64,000 bases of DNA from Lasioglossum baleicum (taxonomy: Eukaryota > Arthropoda > Insecta > Hymenoptera > Halictidae). Each line of letters starts with the position of its first letter. Position 1 is the stretch's first letter. Below, piece after piece: positions 1 through 10,962 of this stretch. Made by a program: the position numbers and the translations under genes. A model generated the notes under the pieces. It ran no database searches. It saw only the letters and a program-made list of their open reading frames with translations, and was not told where the DNA came from. Where the stretch lies: NCBI RefSeq assembly GCF_051020765.1, contig NC_134936.1, positions 4,649,045 through 4,713,044 of the forward strand. The letters run 5' to 3'.

Positions 1-677
1 GTGTGTAAGTGCGCCGCGCGGTACAGACATCTTGCTGCCGAAGATTGAAAATTACGCTTCGAAAACGCAAAATTAGGCCAACTTAGACACCATGTGCAAT
101 AGATTGATCTTTTATCTAGCGATTGAGACTACGTAGGGGCTCCAAATGTGCATTAGCGAGACGTACTTTTACTAGAACCGGACCCTTGCGATCCGCCTAG
201 GCACACGTTCACGCTGCCCGAGCGGCGAGTGTGTAAGTGCGCCGCGCGGTACAGACATCTTGCTGCCGAATAATTAAAATTATGCCTCGAAAACGCAAAA
301 GTTGGCCATCTTAGACACCATACGCATTAGATTGATCTTTTATCTAGCGATTGAGACTACGTAGTGGTTCCAAATGTATATAATAGAGAAATGGTTTGTC
401 AGTTACCGAACCCTTGCGATCCGTCTAGGCACACGTACACGCTGCCCGAGTGTCGAGGGTGTGCCACACACTCTCCTCGAGCACACCGACACTGTGTGAC
501 GTCACGCTTGCTCCTGACTTACCGGCAACATTTACTGATGCAGTGACGGCAGACAATGTACCCAGCTCCCCTACTGGACGAAAATCTTATTACTTAGGTT
601 CTACTAGCGGCCGCTCTTTCGTTTTTGGCGTGACCATCGAAAAGTCGTCAAGGTCAACTGGGGATCCACACCCTTAA
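1..677 (+). mobile_element. Right-end fragment of TTAA element E
   Basis: This stretch matches 35720-36396 base for base apart from a few substitutions, so it is the right end of a second copy of element E (full copy at 30172-36392), cut off by the window start. It ends in CCACACCC followed by TTAA at 674-677, the same terminus and target as at 36385-36396. It contains repeats of a subterminal module recognisable by ATCTTTTATCTAGCGATTG and GACTACGTAG. The short ORFs in it show no protein-like features and are not called. Superfamily is inferred only from the TTAA target, which is typical of piggyBac-type elements. Confidence 0.8.
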
Positions 678-1263
678 GGGGGCCGTCTCCTAGCAGATGA
701 CGGACGAGCGTGAACACTCACACACCGCTAGAGTACACTCACACACCGCTAGACCACGTATACGTACGCGAGAATTGCTAGGATCAGGGAAATGGGTTCT
801 GATTTCTCGATAATGCAAAGACGGGGGTTTTTATTAGTCAAAATCGCTAGATAAAAGATCAATCTAGCTCGCTGTTTGCTTCAAAAGTCGTTCTTTTACG
901 TTTCCGAGCAATGATTTTGCAATATTCGGCTGCATGTTGCCCGTCGGAGAGGCTAGTACGCCGGCGTGACTGTAGCGCCATCTGACGGGCAACATGCGAC
1001 GGGCAACATGCAGCCGAATATTGCAAAATCATTGCTCGGAAACGTAAAAGAACGACTGTTGAAGCAAACAGCGCGCTAGATTGATCTTTTATCTAGCGAT
1101 TTTGACTAATAAAATCCCCCGTCTTTGCATTATCAAGAAATCAGAACCCATTTCCCTGATCCTAGCTATTCTCGCGTACGTATACGTGGTCTAGCGGTGT
1201 GTGAGTGTACTCTAGCGGTGTGTGAGTGTTCACGCGCGACCGTCATCTGCTAGGAGACGGCCC
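678..1263. mobile_element. 584-bp inverted-repeat element next to TTAA
   Basis: The ends GGGCCGTCTCCTAGCAG (from 680) and its reverse complement (ending 1263) open inverted arms of more than 250 bp that meet near 970. The arms share the ATCTTTTATCTAGCGATT module with element E, and both have a subterminal run of CACACACCGCTAGA, so the two are related. The left end directly follows the TTAA that closes the E fragment. No TTAA follows the right end, so that duplication is either lost or the element used another target. There is no coding capacity. Confidence 0.65.
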
Positions 1264-1581
1264 GGGGCTTTTGTCTTTTCTTTTGATCGAAACTGTGCTC
1301 TGTGAGCATATTTACTCTTATATTCAATAATATTCATATTTGTAAGACTTTGTAGAAATTTATGACGAGTCTGACTCGTTAAAATAGGGCAACTGGTTAA
1401 CCCCTGCTAGCTGAAAACAATCATGAGTCACGACATTGTCATTATAATTATGGGAATCTTGCAAAGTGGCATAGTTATTTTTATCTATACAGTGGGACTT
1501 TGATTTAAATTTTATTAACTTCCCGATTTTATAGGGAAGTTATTGTAATGACCCCGAAAATCGAAAATCGATTTTTTAGCA
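1264..1581. other. Non-coding stretch with a small hairpin
   Basis: No gene is visible. The only structure is the small palindrome CTTCCCGATTTTATAGGGAAG at about 1522-1542. Bases 1514-1538 also match the reverse complement of 9383-9410, so the inverted homology of the flanking Helitron-like arms extends a little outwards across a 45-bp gap. Confidence 0.5.
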
Positions 1582-1638
1582 GATCTTCACGTTTCATGGT
1601 CATTGCAGTCATTTTAGACTATTTTCAGCAAAATGTTC

Positions 1639-1682
1639 GTATGTGTGTGTGTGTTTGTGTGCGTGTGTGTGTGTGTGCGTAT
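1639..1682 (+). repeat. GT-rich microsatellite
   Basis: An interrupted TG/GT dinucleotide tract with TTTGTG and GCG interruptions. The matching tract in the inverted copy (about 9283-9325) has a different number and pattern of repeats, as expected for slippage after the copies separated. Confidence 0.85.
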
Positions 1683-1989
1683 GGCCGTTTCTATGTAATC
1701 AAATTTTTCGTTAACGTTTTCAGAAAAAGTAACAACGCGATCAGGATGATGAATGATGCAATCGATGTGCCCCGCTGTAACTTAGAGCTGATTAGATTTT
1801 GGTCCATTTTGGTCAAGTAGTTTTTTAGTTTTTTTAGTTTTTTCGAAAGAAGTTCATTCAACAATGTAATTTATACGAGAGAACGGAAAGTTTCCACCGA
1901 AGAAACGAACGTAATTACACAAAAAATTTTTTTTCGATTTTTTTAAAATTTAAAAAAAAAAATTTCTTTTACATTTTTTTTTGTACCTT

Positions 1990-2640
1990 ACGATGATGTT
2001 TCCGCTTACAATAATCGAAAATTATCCCAATGCAAGAGTGAGTTAATCATCTCTACTCCCGAGAATACTTTTTCAAAGAATATCGATGAAAGTACAAAAA
2101 AAAATTTATATTACAATCTTTAAAAAAACAATCAGTTCAAAACGAATTATTAACTGAGATTAAATTGAAAATTAATATAAACTATATGATAATTATTAAT
2201 AACATTGATGTTGAAAACGGATTGGTTAATGGAGCACACACACATGCGGAATATTAAAATTTATTACTTTTCAAGAAAATACTAAAATTCCGTCTATATT
2301 GTGGTTAGATTTTCAATTGGCCAGAGTAGGAGTGAAAGTAAGAACTCGTTATCGTGATTATATGAAAAATGCAAATATTGATCAAAATTTAACACCAATA
2401 ATAAAAATATCGAATCAAGTAAATATGTCGAGTAAGGAAAAATATCAAATCACACGTAGTCAATTTCCAGTGGTTCCTGCTGAAGCGATTACGATTCATA
2501 AAGGTCAGGGACAAACATACGAGAAAGTATGTTTGGATTTTAAAAAATCAGAAAGGCGAACTTTACAAATGTTGTATGTAGCACTGAGCAGAGTTTCAAA
2601 ATTGAGCGCGGTTTATATATTTTGGGACAATTTAAATTAA
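1990..2640 (+). pseudogene. Decayed Pif1/Helitron helicase C-terminus
   Basis: The open stretch 2299-2640 reads through residues AEAITIHKGQGQTYEKV and LYVALSRVS. These correspond to the last helicase motifs of superfamily 1 Pif1-like helicases (the QGQT and YVALSRV signatures used by Helitron Rep-Hel proteins). Upstream, similarity continues in other frames: NNIDVENGLVNGA at about 2190-2241 precedes a CA-rich frameshift, then ITFQENTKIPSILWLDFQ leads into the open part. There is no ATG at 2299 (the codon is TTG), and no ATPase Walker motifs or Rep domain. It is therefore a truncated, frameshifted remnant that cannot make an enzyme. The C-terminal YIFWDNLN followed by a stop is probably the native end. 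Confidence 0.75.
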
Positions 2641-3091
2641 CAGTATCGAAGAAAACCAAGATCAATACTTCAAACCCGGATAATGAGGAGTTGTATCGTT
2701 TGCGAAAAACTAATTAAGACAATTTATTTTGCAACATTAGTACGCTATAACAAGGAACCAAGCGAGCAACGAGCATACGATGTTGGTTTAATGCGACGCC
2801 ATATAGCAAACATTTTGATAAGTAGAAAACTATTGAATTTCCCTGAAAACGTATAATCTTCTTAAAACGTACACTTAATAATGATAATAACATACTGCAA
2901 CTAACGAATCGGGAAGTTCTTTGTGTGGGTCGTGGAGAGTCACACACCAAATAAAAAAAAAACATTAATAGGTACTACTAGCCACGCGTACCACTAACCC
3001 TTTCGCAAGAGCAGTCCTATCCGCAAGCTCGCAAAGCGAGCGAGCAAAAACAACCCTACTCACGAGCGAGCGAGCAACAATAACCCTCTAG

Positions 3092-3767
3092 TTTTGCATG
3101 AAGCAGTGGCACACTTAGGATTTAATCTTCCGGAGGCCAAGATGAACGGATAAAACTGTGTGATCTGGTGCAAGAATTTCCAATGTACAGGGTGAGGAAA
3201 AATTATTGGTCATCCTTTTGGGAGGTGATAGAACTCGTCGAGATAGGTCTCCTTATACTACTTCGTGGTCGGCGTTATTGCGACGTCTGTATGTTTAACA
3301 ATCTTGACCCTTCCGACCCGACAGAGGAACGCCGTATGTCTTCTCGCAAGGCCAACTGTCTCGATCACAAGAGACCGTTTACTGGAGTAATATCGATTAC
3401 TTCATTCTTTGACTCTCTCCTTTCACCTGAAGGCTGCTCAAGTCGGCCGTGGAGGATGACGAGTCATCAAGGGTGTGTTTGAATGGATTTTGCAAACATT
3501 CGGCAATGCCCAATCAACACATCGCCTTGCATTTTCATGAAACATCATTAAAATCAGCCATAAACTGATTAGAAACCTTCTTCACGATGAAGAAGGTTTC
3601 AGCACAAATCAAAAACAAATAACAAATGTTTCCCCCCATAAAAAAAAACAGTTACGATCGATTTAACAAAACGAATCGTGTTCTCTTTCGTAATCAAGCA
3701 TTCATAACGAACAGAACGAATAATCTTTTCCACGACACAAAAAAAGGTAAACGTCACGAATTACCAA
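3092..3767. other. Non-coding spacer upstream of ribozyme
   Basis: No recognisable gene. A hairpin ACCTTCTTCACGATGAAGAAGGT lies at about 3577-3600. The ORF at 3168-3482 has no domain I recognise and is not called. Confidence 0.4.
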
Positions 3768-3837
3768 GCGTACAAGGCAGAGTCTGTCAGAATTAGCCTT
3801 GCTGATGAGTCCTTCTGACAGACTCGGGACGAAACGC
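3768..3837 (+). ncRNA. Hammerhead ribozyme motif (type III layout)
   Basis: All core elements are present and in order. Stem III GCG (3768-3770) pairs with CGC (3835-3837). The cleavage triplet is GTA, with U16.1 and H17 at 3771-3772. Stem I CAAGGC (3773-3778) pairs with GCCTTG (3796-3801). The core CTGATGA is at 3802-3808. Stem II GTCC (3809-3812) pairs with GGAC (3827-3830), and the core GAAA is at 3831-3834. The predicted cut is after A3772. Loop I (3780-3792) and loop II (3813-3825) are perfect 13-nt reverse complements, which could form a loop-loop contact or a competing hairpin. Stem III is only 3 bp, as in the minimal hammerheads of animal SINEs, Penelope-like elements and retrozymes. 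No protein-coding retroelement flanks it, and I see no second full copy. Confidence 0.85.
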
Positions 3838-4026
3838 GTTTTCTATTAGAATTAATCATCTAAAATTAATTTAGCGGATGATAATCTGAACGAAACACCG
3901 ACTATTGTTTCATTTTCAATATCTCCATGTCACTGTCACTATCACTATCTGTATCACTACTAACAAGGAAAGCGCAAGGTCGACGAGTCTCAGATTTGAT
4001 TAAAACTTTGTACTTAAACGTTGTAA
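3838..4026. other. Non-coding DNA downstream of ribozyme
   Basis: A/T-rich, with a possible hairpin ATTAATCATCTAAAATTAAT near 3851-3870. No ORF of note. This would be the 3' cleavage product side of a hammerhead-containing transcript. Confidence 0.3.
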
Positions 4027-4030
4027 TTAA

Positions 4031-4844
4031 GGGGGAACTATACCCTCGGATTGTAACTAGAAAATAACTAGAATCTTACTAGATTTTTGGTCGAAACATG
4101 GGTTTGCGCGCCTCGATTTTTTGTCGTTATTTGAGCATATTTTGAGCTGGGTGAGGACTCATTCTGTAGAGGAAGGTTAAATACAGGGCGGTCTTCTCAT
4201 GATTTAACGAGATTATGTTTATATCTAATAATATGAGTGCCCAAAGTAGAGAAAAAATCTAGAAAAATAACCGCAGATTTCAATGTATTGTTCTGTTTCA
4301 AAGAGACTTTTTTGACTGATATGACGAGAAGAGCGCCTTGTAATGAACCTTCCTCTATCAAATGAACCTTTATGCAGCTCAAAATATGCTCGTATAAGGT
4401 CAAAAAATCGAGGCGCGTGATTTCATTCACATTAGCATAGATTTCCCCATGAAGACAGAGGTCCTCCCGGATGCAAAGCCAGTCTAGAGCCAATTTTAGT
4501 TCAGTTCGCTTAGACGAGATGGCGCCTAGTCAGGAGGACTGTCAATCAGTGCTGTGATATTGTGCAACATTTCACTGCTGCACTGCTGTCAACGTGGAAT
4601 CATAGCAAAACTGACACAGACGAGGTAAATATTCTCATCGGTGGCACTAATATTAGTGCCACCTGCCCTGTATAGCGGCTATTCGCGACGAGCTGAATAG
4701 AATATGGAAATAACAAGCAACTCCATCTCGTGTTCATTAGGCAGTTGCGTGTTTATCAATGTTACCAAACTTTTTTTTGCACAGATGTTTATAACATTGA
4801 TAAATAGTTATTTTCTAGTTACAAATCGAGGGTATAGTTCCCCC
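4031..4844. mobile_element. 814-bp TTAA-flanked MITE
   Basis: The terminal inverted repeats begin GGGGGAACTATACCCTCG (from 4031) and end in the reverse complement at 4844, extended by TTTTCTAGTTACAA-like pairing. TTAA lies immediately outside both ends (4027-4030 and 4845-4848). The TTAA duplication points to the piggyBac superfamily. No transposase is encoded. The ORF on the minus strand at 4197-4493 has no recognisable domain. Confidence 0.85.
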
Positions 4845-4922
4845 TTAAAGGTTCATTAAAAGTTTTCATTAACATGAATATGGTTTTAATTCCGAGGAAT
4901 TGCAAGTAACGTCGTGTAACTA

Positions 4923-5124
4923 CCTAACACCTTTTATGGTCATTGGTTTAAAAAGTAACGGCCAAGTTTGAATAATTTAGCCCTCCATGTAATTCCGTAA
5001 AAATTAAATAGCGTTCTTTTTAACTAATTTTTACAAACGCTTTTTTTCAGTATTGCAAGAGGTATTTCTAAGCTAACCAACTTGGCCGTTACTTTTTAAA
5101 CCAATGACCATAAAAGGTGTTAGG
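4923..5124. mobile_element. 202-bp palindromic MITE
   Basis: The ends CCTAACACCTTTTATGGTCA (4923 onward) and the reverse complement ending at 5124 extend inward to ACGGCCA/TGGCCGT, giving near-perfect inverted repeats of about 45 bp. The centre carries AATTTAGCCCTCCATGTAATT. Confidence 0.75.
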
Positions 5125-5610
5125 TGGCGGCCAAGTTTGAATAATTTAGCCCTCCATGTAATTCATTAAAAATTGAATAGCATTCTTTTAAACTAATATT
5201 TACAAACGCTTTTTTCAGTATTGCAAGAGGTATTTCTAAGCTAACCAACTTGGCCGTATTTTGTTTGATCTCACAACTTTTTACGGCCATAAGAACTTGG
5301 CTCCTGTTTACAGAATGTTTTTGTTGGGATTTCATCACTTTTTGTTGAATTACTGTTATCTCTGATTCATTAAATCCTAAACATTTTTTATCTTTAAGGT
5401 GGACAGTAAGTAAATTAATAAATGCATGTTCGTGTACTGCCTATTTTTATATCTTGTGACGTTGCAACTTTTTGCAACGGAGCTATTTTTATTTTTATTT
5501 TTTCAACCAAAATACGTTAAAAAAATTAGTTAAAAAGAACGCTATATAATTTTTAAAGAGTCACATGGAGGGCGAAATTATTCAAACCTGGCCGTTACTT
5601 ATCACATACG
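5125..5610. repeat. Partial repeat copies of the 4923-5124 MITE
   Basis: Bases 5129-5256 repeat the interior of the adjacent MITE (GGCCAAGTTTGAATAATTTA to TAACCAACTTGGCCGT) without the outer TIRs. Bases 5530-5600 repeat part of it in inverted orientation (ATGGAGGGCGAAATTATTCA, TGGCCGTTACTT). This looks like a larger related element from which the short MITE derived. No gene. Confidence 0.6.
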
Positions 5611-5762
5611 TCATGTGGTTGGGCATACCCGATATGCCCCGCGTAAGGTCTTTCGAAAATTTCGTTATTTTTACGATAGGACGCACCGTTCGCGAGATGC
5701 AGCCATTAAAAAATTTTTTTTTTAAATCAAAAGGCTACATACGTCATCTGGTTGGGCATACC

Positions 5763-6019
5763 CTAACTGTCTGAGGTGCTGGGTATGTTGGTATCGGCAT
5801 CTTATTCTGTTGTGTAATCAGAGTAAGCTTGATTAGTATGTTTGTTTTGGTTGTGTTACCAACACAACACGGCAACACAAAACCACAAACAACACTCATC
5901 ACAACAACTCTCGAACAAACAAACTAACACAACCAAAACAAACATACTAATCAAGCTTACTCTGATCACACAACAGAATAAGATGCCGATACCAACATAC
6001 CCAGCACCTCAGACAGTTA
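5763..6019. mobile_element. 257-bp palindromic MITE
   Basis: Nearly perfect arms of about 95 bp run from CTAACTGTCTGAGGTGCTGG (5763) to the reverse complement ending at 6019, separated by a CA-rich spacer at about 5860-5925. The small ORF crossing the right arm is a by-product of the palindrome. Confidence 0.8.
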
Positions 6020-7200
6020 GCGAACTGCGATGGGTGGCAAATCATAGGCCATGGGATGGTGAAAAGAAATGGACATATGAAACGGGCTCACTAAACAAGG
6101 ACAGAACATAGTACCGAACAGAACAAAGGAAAACGTAAATTCTTGCACAAACACATGCTTTGGGTTAAGCCTTTTGGCTTTAAGCCATATGTTCTATCCT
6201 ACGTACCTATTTCGTAATGTTTTTTTTTTCAAACCACCCCTTTAAGGTGTAAAATTTCAAACTTTGAAAATTATTCCTTCGATGGTTTGTTATGGTAGAC
6301 CTGTGTGCGAAATTTCAAGCTTGTAGGTCAATGGGAAGTACCCAAAAGGTTTTGATGATCTGTCAGTCAGTCAGTCAGTCAGTGACAAATTTAACGATTT
6401 TTGAGGTCCTATATCTCGGAACCTACTAATGTTGGAAGATTAATGTTTTGTGAATATTAAGACATTATAGCATTTAACAACTGTACGAAATTACATCTCT
6501 CCATCTGCCTCCAGTGCCGAGTTATAAGCCTCTAAAAAACGGCTAAATTGTTTCGTGTAAAAGGAGGTAGTACAAGAACTTGGCTGGTGCACTATCGTGC
6601 ACCTAGATGTTCAATAGACTTTTTTTTTAATGTGGTTGCGATAACTTTCCTGACAGACCCTGTAGGTGGATGTTTTCCGCTGTTTTCTGTATGCCTCGAC
6701 ATATTAGATATTCACATATAATTTCCCAAGTGCGCGCAAAGCTTTTACACAAGGCATTTGCGTGACGTTGTAGCTCGATGTTTATTCCAACAGTGGAGGG
6801 TGACTTCCGCTCATTATCTAAAAAAATGGAAGATTTATGAGAGCTCCGGGAGAAATAATAGAGTGAATTCGGTAATTCTAACAATGACGCTCCATCTACA
6901 TGAAACTATTGACAATGAAAAGCAACATGTAACATGTAACATGTCTTCCATGTTTGTTGAATAAGCGTGAGTAAGAAGTCCGGATGACAGTGCGCAGTTG
7001 TTACGGTTGATCTGACTCATTTGTAATCTACATATCAAATATAATAGGATAAATGTACCTATTACTGCGGGTGTACGTTTTACTACGGTATTTTTTTCCA
7101 ATCAGATGAACCCCTTGCCGTAACATTGTCTTTACAGTCACAGTGATTAAAACGTCTTTATCACCAAAAATGTCGTAGAAATGAAAAGAAACTTTATATT
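6020..7200. other. Non-coding repeat-rich DNA with (CAGT)n
   Basis: No gene recognised on either strand. A (CAGT)n tract sits at 6361-6384, preceded by a stretch reading TTTCAAGCTTGTAGGTCAATGGGAAGT. A similar passage followed by a simple repeat occurs at 51561-51660, which suggests a shared dispersed family. Overlapping ORFs at 6627-7234 are short, lack domains and are left uncalled. Confidence 0.4.
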
Positions 7201-7868
7201 TATATACAGGGTGGGTCCGAACACACACACACACACAAACAGAACACCTAAATATCTCCGTTACTTATCGTTGTACAAAACAACGTCTTAGGACAAAGTT
7301 ACACTGTTTGAAGGGCCCCATGTAACGGTGTAAGGGAAAAATTTTCAAGGTGATTTTTAATAAGATTTCAAGGTCATCGATGTTTTTTTAAATGGAATGA
7401 TATATCTTCGTTAACGTAACGTTGAGGCTGACAAAATAACGAATTCATCCATGTAACACAATATGACCTACAAATTACCTTCGACCCAGAAAAATAGAAT
7501 AAATAAAATTCAACGTGTAAGATTCATTTGCTTTATTTCTCATTTCCATTTGCACCACTTCCAACTTATGTCGGGCGAAGATATTTTTCTTTCTGGTTCG
7601 AAAAAAACGTCGACGTTCCAAACTTGAAAGGGTGGTTTCTCAAGATAAAAGTCTGCTCTATCGTGTGGTATAGTTCGATTTTCCGCTGGACCCATATTTT
7701 TTTAGATAAATTGAAAAATATCCTCAAAAATTGGTAGAGAAGTGGTGTCTCTCCGTCTTTAATGATTGTTTAAACATGTTCAAACAATCATAATGTATTA
7801 ATATTGGATATCACTGGATTCGGGAAGTCTACAAAATTTTTGCTTGTAGAAGAATTCAATATCTTTAA
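7201..7868 (+). repeat. TATACAGGGTG-type dispersed repeat
   Basis: It starts at TATACAGGGTGGGTCC, followed by AAATATCTCCGTTACTTATCG, and contains AGGTGATTTTTAATAAGATTTCAAGGTCATCG-like text also found in spirit at 42606-42930 and 50551-51090. The TATACAGGG signature recurs throughout this window. No coding sequence. An (AC)n tract lies at 7218-7238. Confidence 0.5.
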
Positions 7869-9382
7869 CTAGAGGGTTATTGTTGCTCGCTCGCGAGTAG
7901 GGTTGTTTTTGCTCGCTCGCTTTGCTCGCTCGCGGATAGGACTGCTCTTGCAAAAGGGTTAGTGATACGCATGGCTAGTAGTACCTATAGCTATTAATGT
8001 TTTTTTTTTATTTGGTGTGTGACTCTCCACGAGCCACACAAAGAACTTCCCGATTCGTTAGTTGCAGTATATTATTATCATTATTAAGTGTACGTTTTAA
8101 AAAGATTATACGTTTTCAGGGAAATTCAATAGTTTTCTACTTATCAAAATGTTTGCTATATGGCGTCGCATTAAACCAACATCGTAGGCTCGTTGCTCGC
8201 TTGGTTTCATGTTATAGCATACTAATGTTGCAAAATAAATTGTCTTAATTAGTTTTTCGCAAACGATACAACTCCTCATTATCCGGGTTTGAAGTATTGA
8301 TCTTGGTTTTCTTCGATACTGTTAATTTAAATTGTCCCAAAATATATAAACCGCGCTCAATTTTGAAACTCTGCTCAGTGCTACATACAACATTTGTAAA
8401 GTTCGCCTTTCTGATTTTTTAAAATCCAAACATACTTTCTCGTATGTTTGTCCCTGACCTTTATGAATCGTAATCGCTTCAGCAGGAACCACTGGAAATT
8501 GACTACGTGTGATTTGATATTTTTCCTTACTCGACATATTTACTTGATTCGATATTTTTATTATTGGTGTTAAATTTTGATCAATATTTGCATTTTTCAT
8601 ATAATCACGATAACGAGTTCTTACTTTCACTCCTACTCTGGCCAATTGAAAATCTAACCACAATATAGACGGAATTTTAGTATTTTCTTGAAAAGTAATA
8701 AATTTTAATATTCCGCATGTGTGTGTGCTCCATTAACCAATCCGTTTTCAACATCAATGTTATTAATAATTATCATATAGTTTATATTAATTTTCAATTT
8801 AATCTCAGTTAATAATTCGTTTTGAACTGATTGTTTTTTTAAAGATTGTAATATAAATTTTTTTTTGTACTTTCATCGATATTCTTTGAAAAAGTATTCT
8901 CGGGAGTAGAGATGATTAACTCACTCTTGCATTGGGATAATTTTCGATTATTGTAAGCGGAAACATCATCGTAAGGTACAAAAAAAAATGTAAAAGAAAT
9001 TTTTTTTTTTAAATTTTAAAAAAATCGAAAAAAATTTTTTTGTGTAATTACGTTTGTTTCTTCGGTGGAAACTTTCCGTTCTCTCGTATAAATTACATTG
9101 TTGAATGAACTTCTTTCGAAAAAACTAAAAAAACTAAAAAACTACTTGACCAAAATGGACCAAAATCTAATCAGCTCTAAGTTACAGCGGGGCACATCGA
9201 TTGCATCATTCATCATCCTGATCGCGTTGTTACTTTTTCTGAAAACGTTAACGAAAAATTTGATTACAAAGAAACGGCCATACGCACGCACGCACGCGCG
9301 CACACATACACACACACACACACGAACATTTTGCTGAAAATAGTCTAAAATGACTGCAATGACCATGAAACGTGAAGATCTT
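7869..9382 (-). mobile_element. Helitron-like 3' end, right inverted copy
   Basis: This is the reverse-complement partner of 1582-3091. Read on the minus strand it ends in CTAG (7869-7872), followed by T and unrelated DNA. The two copies differ at scattered bases and in their CA/GT microsatellite, so they are not an assembly artefact of a single locus. Together they form 1.5-kb inverted repeats around a 4.8-kb spacer. Confidence 0.55.
8322..8975 (-). pseudogene. Decayed Pif1/Helitron helicase C-terminus
   Basis: The open part (8322-8663, minus) translates identically to 2299-2640, with the same QGQT and YVALSRVS motifs, and shares the same upstream CA-rich frameshift near 8720. The shared disruption shows that both copies derive from an already dead ancestor. 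The lack of amino-acid differences across 113 residues argues that duplication was fairly recent. Confidence 0.75.
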
Positions 9383-10024
9383 CCCTATAAAATCGGGAAG
9401 TTAATAATAACATCACAATATTTGTTTAAAGTTGAAATATATGTCTTTTGTTCAAATTCAAATTTCTCAAAAACTGTGCGTCTAGGAGAAAAATTAAATG
9501 CAGATTCGGAATCCGCGCAGAAAACTCTATAAGAACCGCATATTAAAAATCGAAACGTCATGAAAAAGTTGAAATATGTTGGACCGTGTTATTAGACAGC
9601 GAAGCTTTACAGACGATTTATATAATTAAGAAAGAAACGAAGCAAAAATGAAATTTTTAAATAAATGAAGCTGTATTCAACGTAATTGAATCTCGTTGTC
9701 TTGTAACTACTATTGTGTAGACAATGCTATAATCAAATCGGTATGATATCGCATGATACGTGAAATTTTGTGCAAAAACAGGTTAAGCAGTTGACTAGGT
9801 AGCAGAGCCATTAGCATATTATTGAATGCGATAGGATGACAGGAATAATCAAAGAAGCTAATGCTGTGTGAATGATACGTTTTATACGTCAGAAATATTC
9901 GTTAATTCATATGCATATTGAATAGTTATTTTACATAAATGCTTTATCACGTATTGACGCATTGCCAAAGCAGGGTCACGGCAAACGAATGGGGAGAGAA
10001 TGAGAAGGTGAAAGAGAAAGAGAA
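9383..10024. other. Non-coding A/T-rich DNA
   Basis: Nothing recognised apart from the start of a purine-rich tract (GAGAAAGAGAAATGAAGGAG) near 9990-10030, which leads into the LINE fragment. Confidence 0.4.
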
Positions 10025-10366
10025 ATGAAGGAGAGGGAGAAAGAGGAGATGAAGATAGCAGAAAAGAAGGAAAAAAGAGGAGAACGAGAAAAAATGAAAA
10101 TTGGATTTTGGAACGTAGTAGGAATGATAGGAAAAGATGAAAGATTCTGGAAGGATCTAGAACGATGGGATGTAATGGTGCTGGTGGAGACATGGGTAGA
10201 AGAAAAGGGGTGGGAAAAGGTGGAAAGAAGATTACCACAAGGATACATATGGAAAAAGCAATGGGCACTTAGGGATAGTATACTGGGGAGAGCGAAGGGG
10301 GGAATGATGATAGGAATGAAAAATGAAATTAAGAGTGAAAAGAAAGGTTGGGAAGAATCGAAATAA
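10025..10366 (+). pseudogene. LINE endonuclease N-terminal fragment
   Basis: From about 10094 the frame reads MKIGFWNVVGM, DVMVLVETW and PQGYIWKK, then GRAKGGMMIGM. The WN and ETW positions match the first two catalytic motifs of the apurinic-type endonuclease of non-LTR retrotransposons. Only about 90 residues survive; the later endonuclease motifs and the reverse transcriptase are missing. The preceding Lys/Glu-rich residues come from purine-rich DNA. The remaining 150 bp up to the U1 insertion are also purine-rich and could be more of the same LINE in broken frames. Confidence 0.7.
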
Positions 10367-10804
10367 GACAAGAAGAAGATGAAAGGGAAGGCAGTAGGGC
10401 GTCAAGGGACAAAAAAATAAATGGAGAACAGAACAAGCTAATAAGAACGCTATGAGAGCAGGGATTGGAAATAATGAACGGAGGTACAAAAGGAGACGAA
10501 AGAGGAGAGTACACATATACCCAGACAACCAGGGCTGCACCGGGCAGCATTGTCGCGTTTTGGATCCCTGCTGCCGCGAGGCTGCACGGAAAACGGTGGG
10601 GGATTTTGCCTCACCGTAAGAGGGCAACACAGTCGCGCCAATGTTTCGAATGCCGTACGCAGCGCCATACAGGCACGTACAGGCCTTGTACTAGGGAGCA
10701 GGGGGTCTCTCGCCCCGGTAAGGTGATACAGAGCTGGTCGCGCTGATGTGGATCTTCCACATTAAGATGTCGGTAAAGTAAATGTCTATTGTACAAATGT
10801 GTAG

Positions 10805-10821
10805 CAGCAGCAGCAGCAGTC
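10805..10821 (+). repeat. (CAG)n microsatellite in U1 left arm
   Basis: Five CAG units here. The equivalent site in U2 (22925-22936) has three or four, and the right arms have (CTG)3, so the repeat number varies among copies. Confidence 0.8.
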
Positions 10822-10962
10822 TTTCTTTTTACTGACAAAAATTAATATTTTTATTTAAATTACATACTACATACTATCAGGTCGTTCGGAAAGTAATTTT
10901 GTTTATCGTGTAGGGATGGCAATGCTTCCGTTTGTCATTACTAGACTGCGGATCTTTCTGCA

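Larger units (their letters stand above)
1582..3091 (+). mobile_element. Helitron-like 3' end, left inverted copy
   Basis: About 1.5 kb is repeated in inverted orientation at 7869-9382. It carries a decayed Pif1-like helicase C-terminus, then about 450 bp of non-coding DNA rich in GAGCGAGC repeats, with a GCTCGC-AAA-GCGAGC hairpin near 3029-3043. It ends in CTAG at 3088-3091 followed by T. Helitrons characteristically end in CTRR and insert between A and T. The inverted copy also ends in CTAG followed by T in its own orientation, with unrelated DNA beyond, so the shared boundary is a true terminus. No 5' terminus is visible, so this is a fragment. Identification as Helitron is inference from the helicase, the CTAG end and the flanking T. 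Confidence 0.55.

Noticed and set aside
9882..10630. Overlapping minus-strand ORFs rich in Ser/Phe/Leu
   Set aside because: Antisense of the purine-rich LINE fragment; composition artefact.
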